A DNA stretch of 64,000 bases from Sorghum bicolor (GCF_000003195.3 NC_012876.2:7109306-7173305), one strand, 5' to 3'; positions 22,800 to 34,489 are shown, counted from the stretch's first letter. Program-made: numbers and translations. Notes: generated from the sequence alone by a model not told the origin.

Positions 22800-23600
22800 A
22801 ATCCCCTCCCTGATGTGCCAGCCCTGTTTACTACTGCTATGTATTCAAAAGTTGGTAATGGTGCTTCCACAAACTTTTTGACTGGCAGATGGTTAAATGG
22901 ATGCTCCATTGAGTTGTTGGCTCCCTGTCTTTTTCACTTGTGTACCTAAAAGAAGCTTTGATAAACAACAGGCGGCTGGAGGACATACAGGGCCACTGCT
23001 TGGTCGTGGTACTCTTTTGAGTTGTCACACATTTGAGATTTGGTGCAGCATGTGATCTGACAACCACAGGTCCAAGATATCAATGGCCCTTTGAAAGCCT
23101 CGGCTGAGTTCTCTACCAAATCAGCATATGAGGACTTCTTTCATGGGGCACCCTATTTGGCGCGGAGTAAGCTGATTTAGGGGACATGGGCTCCAAGGAA
23201 ATTCAAATTTTTGTTGTGGTTAGTTGCTCACAATCCTTAAGTGAACCCGTCAATGTAAATGTGTTTCCACTGGCGGTTTTTGAGTTGGGCCGGCTGTTTC
23301 TTTGCACTGGCGCACGATAATTGCAACCGCCTATACAAATTAGACACTACTGCCGCCGTAGAGCCTTTATGTATGGCTTGTACGACGAGGCCTTCCACAT
23401 CGAGAGCACTGTCCTCTATGTGAACAGGAAGCAGAGACAATCTGTCGGCATGTCTATTTGCCTGGCAATTTTGGCATCAATTACTAATGGTTTTGGTCTT
23501 CCAAATGTTACACCTCCATTATTCAACAGTACTGAGTTCTGCTTATATGTGTGTGTGTGTGTGTGTGTGTGCGCACGCGCGCGCCCGCGGGCGTGCCAAT
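22800..23600 (+). mobile_element. LINE 3' fragment with small insertion and GT tract
   Basis: VGNGASTNF-like start at 22845, zinc-binding tail pieces to 23540 (FCLAILASITNGFGLPNVTPP), and a GT/GC tract at 23550-23590. A foreign stretch at about 23240-23350 has CCACTGGCGGTTTTT and AACCGCCTATACAAAT arms like the 4500-4700 subterminal repeats, probably a small nested CACTA-derived insertion. Confidence 0.55.
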
Positions 23601-23890
23601 TTGGGCACCTACCGATCTATTCTATGTATATATAACTACATATAAAATCTATGGACCGGCAGAATGGCCCTACATATACTGCCCCCTCATGCATCACCCG
23701 CACAGGAGTTCCACGCTTTACATCTGCTGCTGCTGCGGCTCCTCCATCGGCACGCTGCTTGGTGACAACGGCAACGGGACACAGCGGGCGAGATTTGGAA
23801 GGCGGCCCCGGGTAGAGGGTGGTGACGGCGACAGGCGGGATCTTGCCACTATTGCTCGCTGTTGGCGTGGAGTGCCAGTCTTATAATAAA
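23601..23890 (-). pseudogene. MEEP exon 1 copy and 5' flank (minus strand)
   Basis: The minus-strand ATG at 23745-23747 opens MEEPQQQQ. The following ATGTAAAG has lost the clean GT donor. Bases upstream on the minus strand (GTGCCG, CACCAAGCAG) match the 5' flank of 34326 and 44651. The block is an inverted match to 4702-4860. Confidence 0.5.
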
Positions 23891-24089
23891 TCAGTTAACA
23901 ATGTCAATTTCAAAAATTATAGCTGGATTTCTCATAAATACACTGATGAGCTAGCTGTAGGCTACTATTATTATTTGTGAGTATGTATCACCAGAAGGAT
24001 CATGATTTATATGTACTTCATTTAATTAGTTAGCTTATTGAGCAAAGATATATATGTAGATTTTCTTCACCGCAATGAAGTGGATGATC
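23891..24089. other. No gene seen
   Basis: AT-rich flank resembling the region upstream of the MEEP exon 1 copies (ATAATAAATCAGTTA, CAATTTCAAAAATTATAGC). Nothing else is supported. Confidence 0.3.
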
Positions 24090-24799
24090 TAGCTAGCATC
24101 CACTGTCAAAAAAGCACTTCATACATGGGTGCTCAGATGCATCACAGACGCACCCACGTGCATTGAGAATAATGCATCTGTAATAAGGCTTATTACAAAC
24201 GCACAAAGTAAGCGTCTTTAATAAGAATCTAAATACAGACACATGTACATACATGCGACTATGATTAAAATGGGCATGCGTATGTTGGACCTGTGCACTC
24301 CACTTGTCTATAGTAAGGATATACTACTACAGACACTTCGGCAAAGCGCGTCTGTTTTAGTGACTCTTATATAGACACACATAATATACACATGTCTTAT
24401 AATAAGGATACTACTACAGACACCGTCGTTAAACCCGTCTATATGAAAGATAATAGTAGCGACGCTTGTACACTACATGCGTTTGTAGTTAGGATATTAC
24501 TACAGGCATTTTTATAATATGTCTGTAGTGAGGAGCATACTATAGACTCCTATTGTGTATATGTATCTGTATTACTATCCTTACCATAGACGCGTCTAGG
24601 CTACAGACCCATCTGTAGTGATGAACATACAACAGATATGTTTCATGCCTACGCGTCTATAGCCCACAGACATGTTTGTAGCGATGAGAATACTACAAAT
24701 GCATTTCATGTCTACACATCTGTACCCCACAAAATAGTCATAATTGCACTGGTATACACAGACGCGCATAGATATATACACATATATCATATTAATGAC

Positions 24800-24805
<6 letters not shown>
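24090..24805. repeat. Array of ACAGACGCGTCTATAGTA-type motifs
   Basis: The motifs ACTACAGACAC, GCGTCTGT, ACGCGTCTA and TATTACAAACGCA recur in both orientations, as in CACTA subtermini. The left end might be CACTGTCAAAAAAGC at about 24100; no matching right end was found. A related array occurs at 54085-54520. Confidence 0.4.

Positions 24806-24857
<52 letters not shown>
24806..24857. repeat. (TA)n microsatellite
   Basis: Uninterrupted alternating T and A over about 50 bp after ACATATACATA. It produces spurious Tyr-Ile repeat ORFs on both strands. Confidence 0.9.
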
Positions 24858-24858
<1 letters not shown>

Positions 24859-24926
24859 AGAACCAACGCAGCTCTTCATCACACAGTACACATTGTTTTT
24901 CACACACAATTTAGATTGTATCTTAT

Positions 24927-27089
24927 TGTCACACCCAAAATTTAAGGACGAAATAGGATGTATAAAAGACTCATGCATGCGCACCACAAAAACCGTCGCA
25001 CACATAAGTAGGCAAATCTCAAATAGTATCATCATAATGTTTATTACATAACGAATGAATATTCAAAAGATAATCTTGAACAATAATAATAGTTCTAATA
25101 AATGAACTCTTGACCAAAACATCACACAGGGACAACTGTTGACTGGTTGACTCCAAGCCTAGTACTCATTACAGTAGTCCTCATTCTAGTCATCTTTATT
25201 AGCACATCCTAAGGTGTTGTTAAAAACCAAGAGTGAGCACATATCGTAGTCAACAAGCATAACTATAGGTTCATGAGGCTCAAATACCTGACACTAGTTT
25301 GACTGCATTTAGCTTTTATATGTATGTAGCATATTCATCATATAGTAGCAATAGCATGGTAGCATATTTAATCCCATAAGCACATGATCAATGTAAGTAT
25401 AATTAATTCAAAGCATAAATGATATATAAATAAACATAATAACATAATAAGCATCATCATCTTTAATGTATATGTCCCAAAGTCCGCTCGTGTCCCTAAG
25501 CATGGCTAGTATACCAATTTACTAAACACTTTGCAGAGGTTGTACATCTTTACCCATGAGTCATGATTTACCTTTTCACCCGAGGTAGCAAATCTCTTAA
25601 CCCTCTTCCTAGGGAGGTTAGCAAGGTTCACTATGAGCCTTTCAAAAGTTCGTCTAACATGTTAGGGCCGTAAGGTTTCCAATCGGCGATCAGATGTAGA
25701 GCCCCCCTTCTAAATGGCACAATAACGCACAACCTATACACATAAGGACAGAGGTTGCACTATACCCGAGTCGGCAAGCCCCTTTTGTGCCCTTTTGGGT
25801 AATCTCTAACATGCTAGAAAAGGTCTTCATACTGAGCTAAGGCCACAACCATATAGCCCTCTTGATTGTAATGTCGATCTTGGGTGCTCACGTACAGTCA
25901 AGATCACATATAGTCATAAGTCATCTTTTAACGTTCATTGCATAGTCATTAATCATCTTACAAGATCATGGATTAAGTTAAGCACTAGCAAGTACTACCC
26001 AAATGCATATCCAATAGTTATCAAGGAATTCAAAATAAAATCATCTATGATTTCACTAGGGTTGTTAAGGTGGACACATGCATATGATATATGAATCAAA
26101 AGTGTATAGGTAACAAGGATAGTCCCAAGTTATACTTGCGCCTTGATCAAAGCTTTCCTCCGGCTCCTACTGATCATCAAAGTATTGGTCTTGCTCACCA
26201 ACGTATTGCTCACCGTTATACTCGATCATCAATTAACAACATGCAATCAATTGGAGCCAATCATACATGAAGCGAATAAACTATAATTAGAACAGTACAC
26301 GAGCAGTAGCAAAACAAATATAAAAGTTTATAAAAACATTCTATGCATCGCTACGATCACATAGACGTAAGGATCACAAAAATCGGAATTAAAACAGAGA
26401 AGTTATGGATTTTCTAAGATTTCCTATAGAAAAGTAATTAATTAAATAGGCTCACTAGATTAAAAAGTTACAAACTGGTGAAATATTGCTACTAACATGT
26501 AGATCTTGTGAAGATGAATCTAATACAATTTGAATGGGTAAAAATGGAGTTAAAATAAGCATTTTATGCGCAATATAAAATCAGTGGCAATTCTGTAAAT
26601 AATATGAAGCGTATTTTGATTTAAGCCGACATGAAATACGCTTCCAAAACTAAGAAAGCGTAAATATGCAAAGGCGTAAAGTACTACAGGTTAATATGTA
26701 GAATTTTCTAGGGACTCTTTAATAAAATTCCCACCGAAGACGTAACTTCTAATCCTGAGCGTTGATCTCGATCTAGATGGTCAAGATGGATTCCAGGGAA
26801 AGGGGTGACCGTCGGCGGGTCAGACACGGTGGAGCTCCGTTGCCAGCGTGGAGGTTTCGCCGGAGTTTGTGGATTAAGTATTTCCGACTGTCCTAGATCC
26901 AATGAACGACACAGGGGGTGGAGAAGGAAGAGGCGAGCTAACCTACGCGATTTTCTTGGGCCGAGATGGCGTAGAGGAGGCTCGTAGCGGCAGCGGCTCT
27001 TCTCTATGCTTGGCGAGATCCAAACTCGAGGCAAAGGGGCTAGAGACGGCTGTAGAAGGAAACTAGAGCAAGGAGGTTGATCTAGGTGA
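24927..27089. mobile_element. 3'-truncated LTR related to the solo LTR at 60347
   Basis: Begins TGTCACACCC...TTTAAG, parallel to TGTAATACCC...TTTTAAG at 60347. It then shares long blocks with that LTR: GTTGTACATCTTTACCCATG, GAGCCCTCCTT-type, GGACAGAGG, GGGACTCTTTAA. It stops near 27089, equivalent to about 62265, where a LINE tail begins. No internal retrotransposon coding region is attached. Confidence 0.65.
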
Positions 27090-27746
27090 TGGGTCTTAAG
27101 TGCAGTTTTGGGAGGATGTGTGGATAAGGTCTTGCCCACTGAAATCGCTTTTCCCTACACTTTATAACATTGCGAGAAGAAAAAACGTGACTGTAAGATC
27201 AGTGATGTCTATGATACCATTAGACCTAGCTTTCAGGAGATCTCTGATGTTGCTAACTTGCAAGCATGGTATAATGTGGTGGCTATGGTGGCAAATATAC
27301 AACTGACAAATCAGAGGGACCTCATTGTGCGCGGGTTATATCAGAATAGGTTGTTTTCTGTTAAATCAATGTATAGGGCTTTGTTAGAAACACAAGCTTT
27401 GCCTTTAGCACTTGTATCTCGAACTGAAGCCACCTGTCAAAATTAAAGTCTTCATTTGGTACTTGTACAAAGGAGTAATTCTGACATGATAATTTAGCAC
27501 AACAGCAGTGGCAAGGAGAGAGGAAATGTTTTTTTTATTCCAAGAACGAGTCTATTCAGCACCTATTTTTTGATTGTCATGTTGCTATGTTTATTTTGAG
27601 AATTGTTCATGTTTCCTTTAATTCATCACCGCCAACTAGTATACATTATATTTTCTTAGATTGATTGAAAGGGATAAATAGAAATCCCAGATTATTGTGG
27701 GTGCAAGTGCATTTTTTGTGCATTTTGTTGGACGATTTGGCTAAAC
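27090..27746 (+). mobile_element. LINE zinc-binding RT tail (5' part of interrupted copy)
   Basis: VQFWEDVW, LYNIARRKNVTVRSVMSM and PLDLAFRRSL are followed, in changing frames, by LTNQRDLIV, KPPVKIKVFIWYLYKGV and RSQIIVGASAFFVHF. Together these form the zf-RVT domain of a different LINE lineage from the copies above. Several frameshifts are present. The CACTA element at 27747 cuts it. Confidence 0.75.
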
Positions 27747-30080
27747 CACTACTACAGGATTGATTAACTGCAACGAGCCCATTTCTACCTCCGTGGCAGG
27801 CACAGTTTTTGCCCGCCACGGTTATTCAACCGCACACATTTACGTCGGGCCACAGGAACGCCTGCTGCGGTAAACGATTAACCATAGCCGGCAACATTAA
27901 GTGACCGCTTCGGTTAATGGTATTAACCACAGCAGACAACGTCACATTTCTTGGGCAGGTCGTTGGTCATGAAGTCCTGTGGAACAAGGAAGACATTGAG
28001 ATTATTCCATCGACACTAACTCCGACGCCGACACCAGGATCGCAGCCATCAACTGTCGGATCACAACGATCAGTGGCCGGATCTTGTCCCCAAGATGATC
28101 CTGATGGCAGTGGCGATGATGCCGAAGGCGATGGCGAGGACAAGGGCAAAGGACAAGGCGATGATGGCCATGGCCATGGCCAGGACAAGGAGAAGGCACA
28201 AGACAAAGACGATGCGCGGGGATAAGGAGAAGGCACAAGTTGATGAAGGGGACAAAGACATGGGCGCCACATGTGCCCCTCCTCCAAACAGTCTGCCTCG
28301 GAGCCCAAGCAGACAACAAGAAGGAGGCACGGAGGAAGAAACGAGGACTACAACACCTCCGCCAACAGCTACTCCTACGCTTGAAGCCCCTCCTCCACCG
28401 AGCAAGGATGTAGGCATGACCGCCACACCGCTCCTCTACACTACTATGTCCGAAAGGTATGAGACAAACAAGCATAATATTCTCTTAACCCTTCAAACAC
28501 ATGAAATTGTAATAACATTTGTATCCATGTTTTGCCAGGCCTACAAATACTCTCCAGATCAATCTATTTCCGAAGGCGAAAGACTGTCCTGGCCACTATT
28601 ATTATTTGTTGACCGTGTGGCAGAGGGAAAAGAAGTACGAAGACAGCATGAAAGAGGAGAAGAAGAAATTGTCAAGGTACATCTTTGAAGTAATGAAGAA
28701 GCTCAACCCAGATGGGCCGCATTGTATTATGGCTGCGTACCACTTTGGGTAAGTCGAAAACATCCATGTAGAGCAAAAGTGGCTAGGATTATGCCTTCTC
28801 GCCAACATAACCTATACTTTGTTTCAATGGTGTAGAAATGACCTAGCCGGCGGCCACTGGGTTGCCTTCCTCATCTATCCTCAAGATGGTCGGGCTGTCA
28901 TATTTAACTCGTTATAGGTACCGAACAAAAAGGGGTACAAGGCCTTCGAAGACTGCTTGAAAAAGTAAGCCACCGAGCTTCTTGATCCTTTACAGTTATC
29001 GTATTCAAATTGACCTAACACTAATGCACTTTGTACAGCGCTTATAGTGCGTATCTCAAGGATCCGCAATGCTGGGATCAGAGAACGGAGAAATTTAAGA
29101 AGAGGCATAAGCACCACCTCAAAATCCAACACGATTTCCCTGTAAGTATGTTTCAAAGGTAGTTCAATCATGCTTTTGGTACATATATGTTCTAATGCTT
29201 TTGTATCGATCGTTCAGTGCGCCAAACAACCCTTGGGATCAAAGGCATGTGGCTTGTACACCTGCAAGAACCTAAGGGAAAGCAGAGAGTATACCAACAG
29301 CTTGAAGAAGCTCAAGGAAGCAGTGAAGGATCATGGAGAGATGATGAAGAATGAACGACACGCTTTGAAGCAAATCAAGGCGGACATTTGTAAGTTCATC
29401 CTAGAGAAATGCGTGCTCGAAGGCGAACCATCCTTCGACAATGAAGGTGAATTGGCGGTTCAACCTGAGTTCGAGAAGTTTAGGAGATGGAACACCATGC
29501 TACGACCGACGGATTACGCCCATGCATTAGATTTGTGATGTGTAGCGGCTTTGTCGGTTTCATATGTGTATATGTGGATGATGAGAACAAGTGGAATTAT
29601 ATATTATGTCGTGTTTTATGTATTGAACTTCTAGGCACATATGTGTGTGTCTCTCTATATATATCTTCTCTTTGTTTTTGAAATGAAATCTGGAATCTGG
29701 AATTTATAAATTGTTTAAATTCAAATGCAGCAATGGTTCTGCAAAGAATTATTATTATTTATTTAAAAACACTTAATCGTGGCGGGCAACATAAAAGGAC
29801 CGCTACGGTTAATAGCAATACCCGTAGCGGGCAACATAAGTCACCCGCTGCGGTTAATCTATTAACTGCAGCGGGCACCGTAACACTCCCGCTGCGGTAA
29901 ATAGGCATTAACCGTAGGGCCGCGTTATGTTGCCCGCTACGGTTAATAGATTAACCGCAGCGGGCACGAGCGCCCACCACGGTAGTGGCCACGATTTACC
30001 GTGGCCTTATGAACGGCGGACGCGTTTGCCTGCTGCGGAAAGGGAAAACGCCAGCCACACTTATTCTTTCAGCAGTAGTG
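27747..30080. mobile_element. CACTA-like element carrying a Ulp1-type gene
   Basis: The left end CACTACTACAGG (27747) mirrors the right end AGCAGTAGTG (30071-30080). AAC precedes and ATC follows, a two-of-three target match. Subterminal motifs CGTAGCGGGCAACAT and ACCGCAGCGGG alternate at 27780-27950 and 29775-30010. LINE sequence resumes beyond 30080, which independently fixes both ends. The coding content is the pseudogene at 27917-29538; no TNP2 frame is present. Confidence 0.8.
27917..29538 (+). pseudogene. Ulp1-type (C48) protease gene of CACTA element
   Basis: The first frame (27917-28225) ends in a Gly/Asp/Lys-rich stretch. The protease part is spliced: an exon ending 28748 (MAAYHFG), then 28836-28964, 29039-29141 and 29218-29538, all with AG/GT borders and consistent phase. 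The catalytic region has His in GGHWVAFLIYP. The expected Asp position reads IFNSL followed by TAG at 28916, so the acidic residue and the frame are both lost there. The Cys is kept in SKACGLYTC. The C-terminal helix-rich tail ends at 29538. The frame between 28225 and 28500 is broken. Enzymatic function is therefore unlikely. Confidence 0.7.
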
Positions 30081-30430
30081 ATCGAATAGAAATGATACAG
30101 TTTTCAATAAGACAGTAGCACTATCTTAGTTGCACGCTATCTTCAGGGGGACCTACTGGACTAGGTTTTGGTACTTGTTACAGAATGAGGAGGATGGCCA
30201 TTGTATGAAGATATGGGTTGTAATCCCTTGGAGACAGCCATGATAGAAGTGTTTGCTAGATAACGCTAGAGTTTTAGGAAAAGAATTACTCTGTAGTATT
30301 GTTTTTTTAGTCCTTTAATGCTATGGCATAAAACTTTGTCTTTGAGATGCCTAGACCTTTTCTTTCTAGATTGTAATACTGCATTTTGATCGACACAGAA
30401 ACTGGGATATTAATATATTCTCTTTTCTAA
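30081..30430 (+). mobile_element. LINE tail, 3' part after CACTA insertion
   Basis: Continues the tail cut at 27746: GDLLD-type and IFRGTYWTRFW-type residues recoverable across frames, then a 3' untranslated stretch ending in ACTGGGATATTAATATATTC. Confidence 0.6.
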
Positions 30431-30639
30431 AAAGTAATCTAAATAGGCCGATATGGCATGCTAGCTCTTTTCTTGCTTATGTAATTAGCAAGCAATCTGT
30501 TCGGGCCTTCTCTTTGCTTATTTTCTTTTTCTCCAACAATCTGCGCAGGACCAATTTAATTAGCAGTTTGGACCTTATTAAACTGCTGCTTATCTGTTCC
30601 TCAGCCTGCCAATCCAAGTAAATATTTAGTTAGTTCTTC
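30431..30639. other. No gene seen
   Basis: AT-rich unique-looking sequence between a LINE end and repeated unit copy 4. No frame or RNA is supported. Confidence 0.3.
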
Positions 30640-31851
30640 TCTACCACTACTTCGGTGTAAATGTACTATTGCATCTAGGTACCAACAGTGCAAAGTGCCA
30701 TTTTTTATCAGATTGAACCTTCATCTACCAGTTCTTTCAGGCTAGCAATTTTCTTGTTGGAAGACTTTGGATATGTGAGACAAGTTACCTCCTTGACCTT
30801 GTATTCTTCAAGCTACTTAAACCCCGAAAAGGTGCTACCATCAGGCCCTATTACTGCTGAGGTATGGCAGCCAGCAGTAACACTAAAGCCTTCGTCGTTT
30901 TGCTTGTTGAATCCAAATGGCAGATCACCATCCATTTCTTTTACTCCCTTATTTAATTTTGAGCACACACAAGGCTTGCTATCCATGAGGATACCTCCTG
31001 AGAAGTTTCCAGCATTATTGTCCTTGCTGGAACATCAATGCCACTAAAAAACTCATCTTGATCTTCATGCATATTTTTGGCATATTCTGGTGGATAGTGC
31101 AAGTACAATTGCCTTTGTGTGAGGAATGTACACTAGTAGTTTCAGAGCTTCTGGGATATGGTATTGTGGCTTTTGCTCTTGATCATTAAGTTGTTCTCAT
31201 TACTACTTACTAGCTTCTTCTCTTTGTTTTCTTTTCTTTCACATGCATGTCTGCGAGAAATTTGCCTACCCAGGTTCTAACATTTCACTTTATCTCAACA
31301 ATTAAGTGAATATATAACATTGGCCTTTATTTTACGCATTTACACTGATGAACGAACGTTTCAATACTCGTGCATAGTTGTTCTCCATCTTTGTCAAGTA
31401 AACATAGTCGTTTCAAAAAAATTTTAATATTCACTATTTAACGGAGCCTGGTGGGTGGGTATGCAGATGAGGAGACGTTTCAAAAATGAGATCCAGATGA
31501 ATGCTTGGGGCACCAATATCAATTCTCTAACGCTTGTAATGAGGTTATCCAGTGAACATGACGTTTTTCTTTTTATTGTATATTATTGTAGGTATGTAGC
31601 CCCTACACTTATATGGCGGCATGGACAGGAGTGGAACCACATGCTTTGCTGCTCTGGGCACCAGCGCTGCCTGAGCCGGCATCAACATATGGAGGGACAC
31701 GATGGAATGGGACAAGTGGCTGCAGCTGTGCACTTTGATGCATGGCTCATGAAGCTTCTTTGTTTCATACATGACAGCTACGGAACGGTATTTTATTACT
31801 TCGCTAATTAATTAAACATGCATTAATCTATGACTTAGCTAGTGATGTTGT
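30640..31851 (+). repeat. Repeated unit, diverged copy 4
   Basis: Contains the unidentified block at 30675-31260 and the Alfin-like exon at 31592. The block's longest readable frame here is PEKVLPSGPITAEVWQPAVT and onward to SMRIPPEKFPALLSLLEHQC. Its right end passes into the same LINE tail as copies 1 and 2, in the same relative position. Confidence 0.65.
31592..31760 (+). pseudogene. Alfin-like domain fragment, copy 4
   Basis: The acceptor TATTGTAG is followed by YTYMAAWTGVEPHALLLWAPALPEPA in one frame; a 5-bp loss then shifts to INIWRDTMEWDKWLQ in another. The Trp codon is intact. The PHD finger is absent. Confidence 0.45.
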
Positions 31852-32250
31852 TTTTTCACGAATGGGGTGCTGCATATCATTGCACTAAAGAAAACAGGAA
31901 TTAGGCTACAGAAGACATACAACACATACACACATAGACACACACACCCCTTGCGCAAGTGCACAAACTGTTGCAAGCCAGTTGCAAACACAAGAAGTCA
32001 GTACTGTTGAGTGGAGGTGTAATGTCTGGAAGACAAAAACTATTAGGAGTCGATGCCAAAACTGCTTGGCAAATACACATGCCGATAGAAGGTGACTGAT
32101 CATGTCTTATTCCTGTTCACATAGAGGACGACAATGCTCCAGATATTGAAGGTCCCGTCGTAAATGCTTCTCTACGATCCACAACGATTGTGAGCAACTA
32201 GCCACAAGAAAAAAATTACATTTTCTGGTAGTAGCCCACGTCCCTCAAAC
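31852..32250 (-). mobile_element. LINE 3' fragment (5' part beyond CACTA remnant)
   Basis: T-rich start and minus-strand CVFAKQFWHRLLIVFVFQTL tail as in other copies. The same LINE resumes at 33801 after the CACTA remnant. Confidence 0.6.
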
Positions 32251-33800
32251 TATCATTACTTCCGTGGTGATGATATTATTTATGTTCAATTTAATGAGCT
32301 ACACCAACTATGCCACATGGACGCTCTTGACAAATCTCTAATGAGATGCTTCTGTCCGTAAGTGATTCTTTCTTTCAATAATGTCACTGTAAGTATATAT
32401 ATAACTAATTACAGAAACCCGCTATACATATGCAGAAACATGATGAGGGACCTCAGAGTTAGAAATGACAAGGAGATTGGATTTATGGATCCAAATGTTG
32501 TATTCAAAGACCAGAAGACCCCGTATGTCTTATGGAGAACTCAAACGGAGAGAAATCTACGGAGGTTCTTGATCAACCAAAAAGACAAAAGATATATACT
32601 CTTTCTCTAGAACTTTAAGTAAGTGTCGTTATCGTGTGTACATTCTATTTAACTAATTAATCAGATTAGTACGAAGATATATACTAATTTTGCCTACATG
32701 CACACAAATGCAGCTTTCATTGGATACTAATTGTCATTGATCTCTGGCAATGTCAATTGGTAATCTATGACTCGTTGAGAAAACCACAGGACGATTACCA
32801 AGAAATGATAGATATTATCCAAGGGTAACTCTGATCTCTATATATTAAATTCTGCTTTTTTAACTCAGTAATACATAATTAATAATGATAGTTTTATTGC
32901 TAGGGTTTGGACTGGGTTCGTGCAGAAACACCGTCCAGAGTTGAATGCAGCACTTTCAAAGCCTATCTTACTTCAGTGGGTTCTACAGCAGACACCGGGC
33001 AACAATTTGTGTGGCTACTATGTGTGCGAGTTTATGATGGTCTATGCCAAAAGAACTAATCTTGAGCACCTAAAAGTATGTAACATGTGTATATAATAAG
33101 TTTATTTCATTTATTTGTTGCTATTTAATAGATCCTATTCATACCTCTAACTTTTTTCTTTAATGTCTATTAAAGAAGATGTGGTTGAAGGAGCAGGTGT
33201 TGGATGCGGTCCGCCTAAAGGGAATTCAAGAGACAATCGCAGGATTTCTTAACGACCAAGTCCTGAATCCCGGTGGCGAGTGCTACTTCAACCCTGAGGA
33301 GCCGATGAAACCAAATCACGATGATCATTTGTACGATGCTTGAGTGGCGGAAGATAAATTGAGTTGTAAACACTTTATCCGTGATGCATATGTGTAAATA
33401 TTATATTATGGACCTATAGATACATATAATATATATATAGTGTTTTATAGTATATTTATATGTAATGCTTTAAATTATATAAATTATAGATGCACGTTCC
33501 ATAAACTACCATCAAACAATACACATTCGAAAATAATAATAACATAATTGTAAACCCTAAATGGAAAACCAAAACAAAAGAAAAGGAAAAAAAGAAAAAA
33601 GTCTTTAGTCCCGTTTGGTAGCAAAAACTGGGACTAAAAGTGGAGGCCAGGTGGCACACCCTGGCGCACCTTTTAGTCCCGGTTGCTATTACCAACCGAA
33701 CTAAAGGTGGGACATTTAGTCCCGAAATCTTAGCCCCGGTTCTGTATCCGGGACTAAATGCCCTTACGGCCCCGGGCTAAAGCCCTTTCCTGTACCAGTG
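32251..33800 (+). mobile_element. 5'-deleted CACTA element with Ulp1-type gene
   Basis: The right end is TTTCCTGTACCAGTG (ending 33800), complement CACTGGTACAGGAAA. It is preceded by several TTTAGTCCCGGTT / AACCGGGACTAAA motifs (33600-33790). The left terminus is missing; about 45 bp of the flanking LINE are also lost at 32250, so a deletion removed the left end together with host sequence. TGA following the right end matches the LINE sequence expected at the insertion point. Confidence 0.75.
32262..33343 (+). pseudogene. Ulp1-type (C48) protease gene, third family
   Basis: Exons by splice signals and phase: to 32357, 32436-32618, 32714-32824, 32904-33075 and 33176-33343. The triad is clear: His in NFHWILIVI, Asp in VIYDSLRKPQDDY, Cys in [14 protein letters not shown]. 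The only obvious lesion is a TAG at about 32608 (YILFL then stop) just before a splice site, where related proteins read through. The N-terminal half of the usual ORF is missing with the element's left end. Compared with the genes at 1117 and 27917 this is the best-preserved protease domain. Confidence 0.75.
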
Positions 33801-34190
33801 TGACCAGGCCTCATATGCTAATTTGGTAGAAAACTCACCCTAGGCTTCAAATAGCCATTTGTGGATATCTCGACCTCTGGATGCAAGATCACAACATGTA
33901 CTAAATCCCATATGTCCAAGAACTCACAGAGTACCATGACCGAGTAGTAGCCCTGTATGCCCTCAAGCCAATTCTTTGTCAAAGCATCCTGTAAGTTCTC
34001 TTACTAGCTAGCTGTCCTTTTATGTACAACAGCGAAAAGGCGGGGAGCCAACAACTCGATGGAGCATACATTTAAGCCCGGTTAGTTCAAATATTAATAA
34101 TAATAATATTAATAGCTACAGCTAGCTCTTTGCCAAACATATATGACAAATCTAGCTATGATTTTTAAAACTGATTGTTAACTGATTTAT
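33801..34190 (-). mobile_element. LINE fragment resumed after CACTA remnant
   Basis: CTCATATGCTAATTTGGTAGAAAAC and following bases match 7645-7810 and 11160-11420. It ends in a short AATAATAAT stretch near 34100; after it comes the 5' flank of a MEEP copy. Confidence 0.55.
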
Positions 34191-34418
34191 TATAAGATTG
34201 ACACTCCACGCCAATGGTGAGCAACAGAGGCAAGATCTCGCCTGTCGCCGTCACCCTCCTCTTCCCTGGCTACCCTCCAGATCACATCCGCCACCCCGTC
34301 GCCGTCGTCACCAAGCAGGGCGCCAATGGAGGAGCCACAGCAACAGCAGGAGGTAAAGCGTGGTTCTCTTCTTTACTCCAGTGATGTGGGGGCAGTATGT
34401 AGGGCCATCCCTGTCAGC

Positions 34419-34489
<71 letters not shown>

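Noticed and set aside
24596..25051. Tyr-Ile repeat ORFs on both strands
   Set aside because: Produced by the (TA)n tract. The same holds for 34308-34571.
28002..28475. Minus-strand ORFs of 113-157 codons
   Set aside because: Shadows of the Asp/Lys/Gly-rich linker of the Ulp1-type gene; no splice or domain support.
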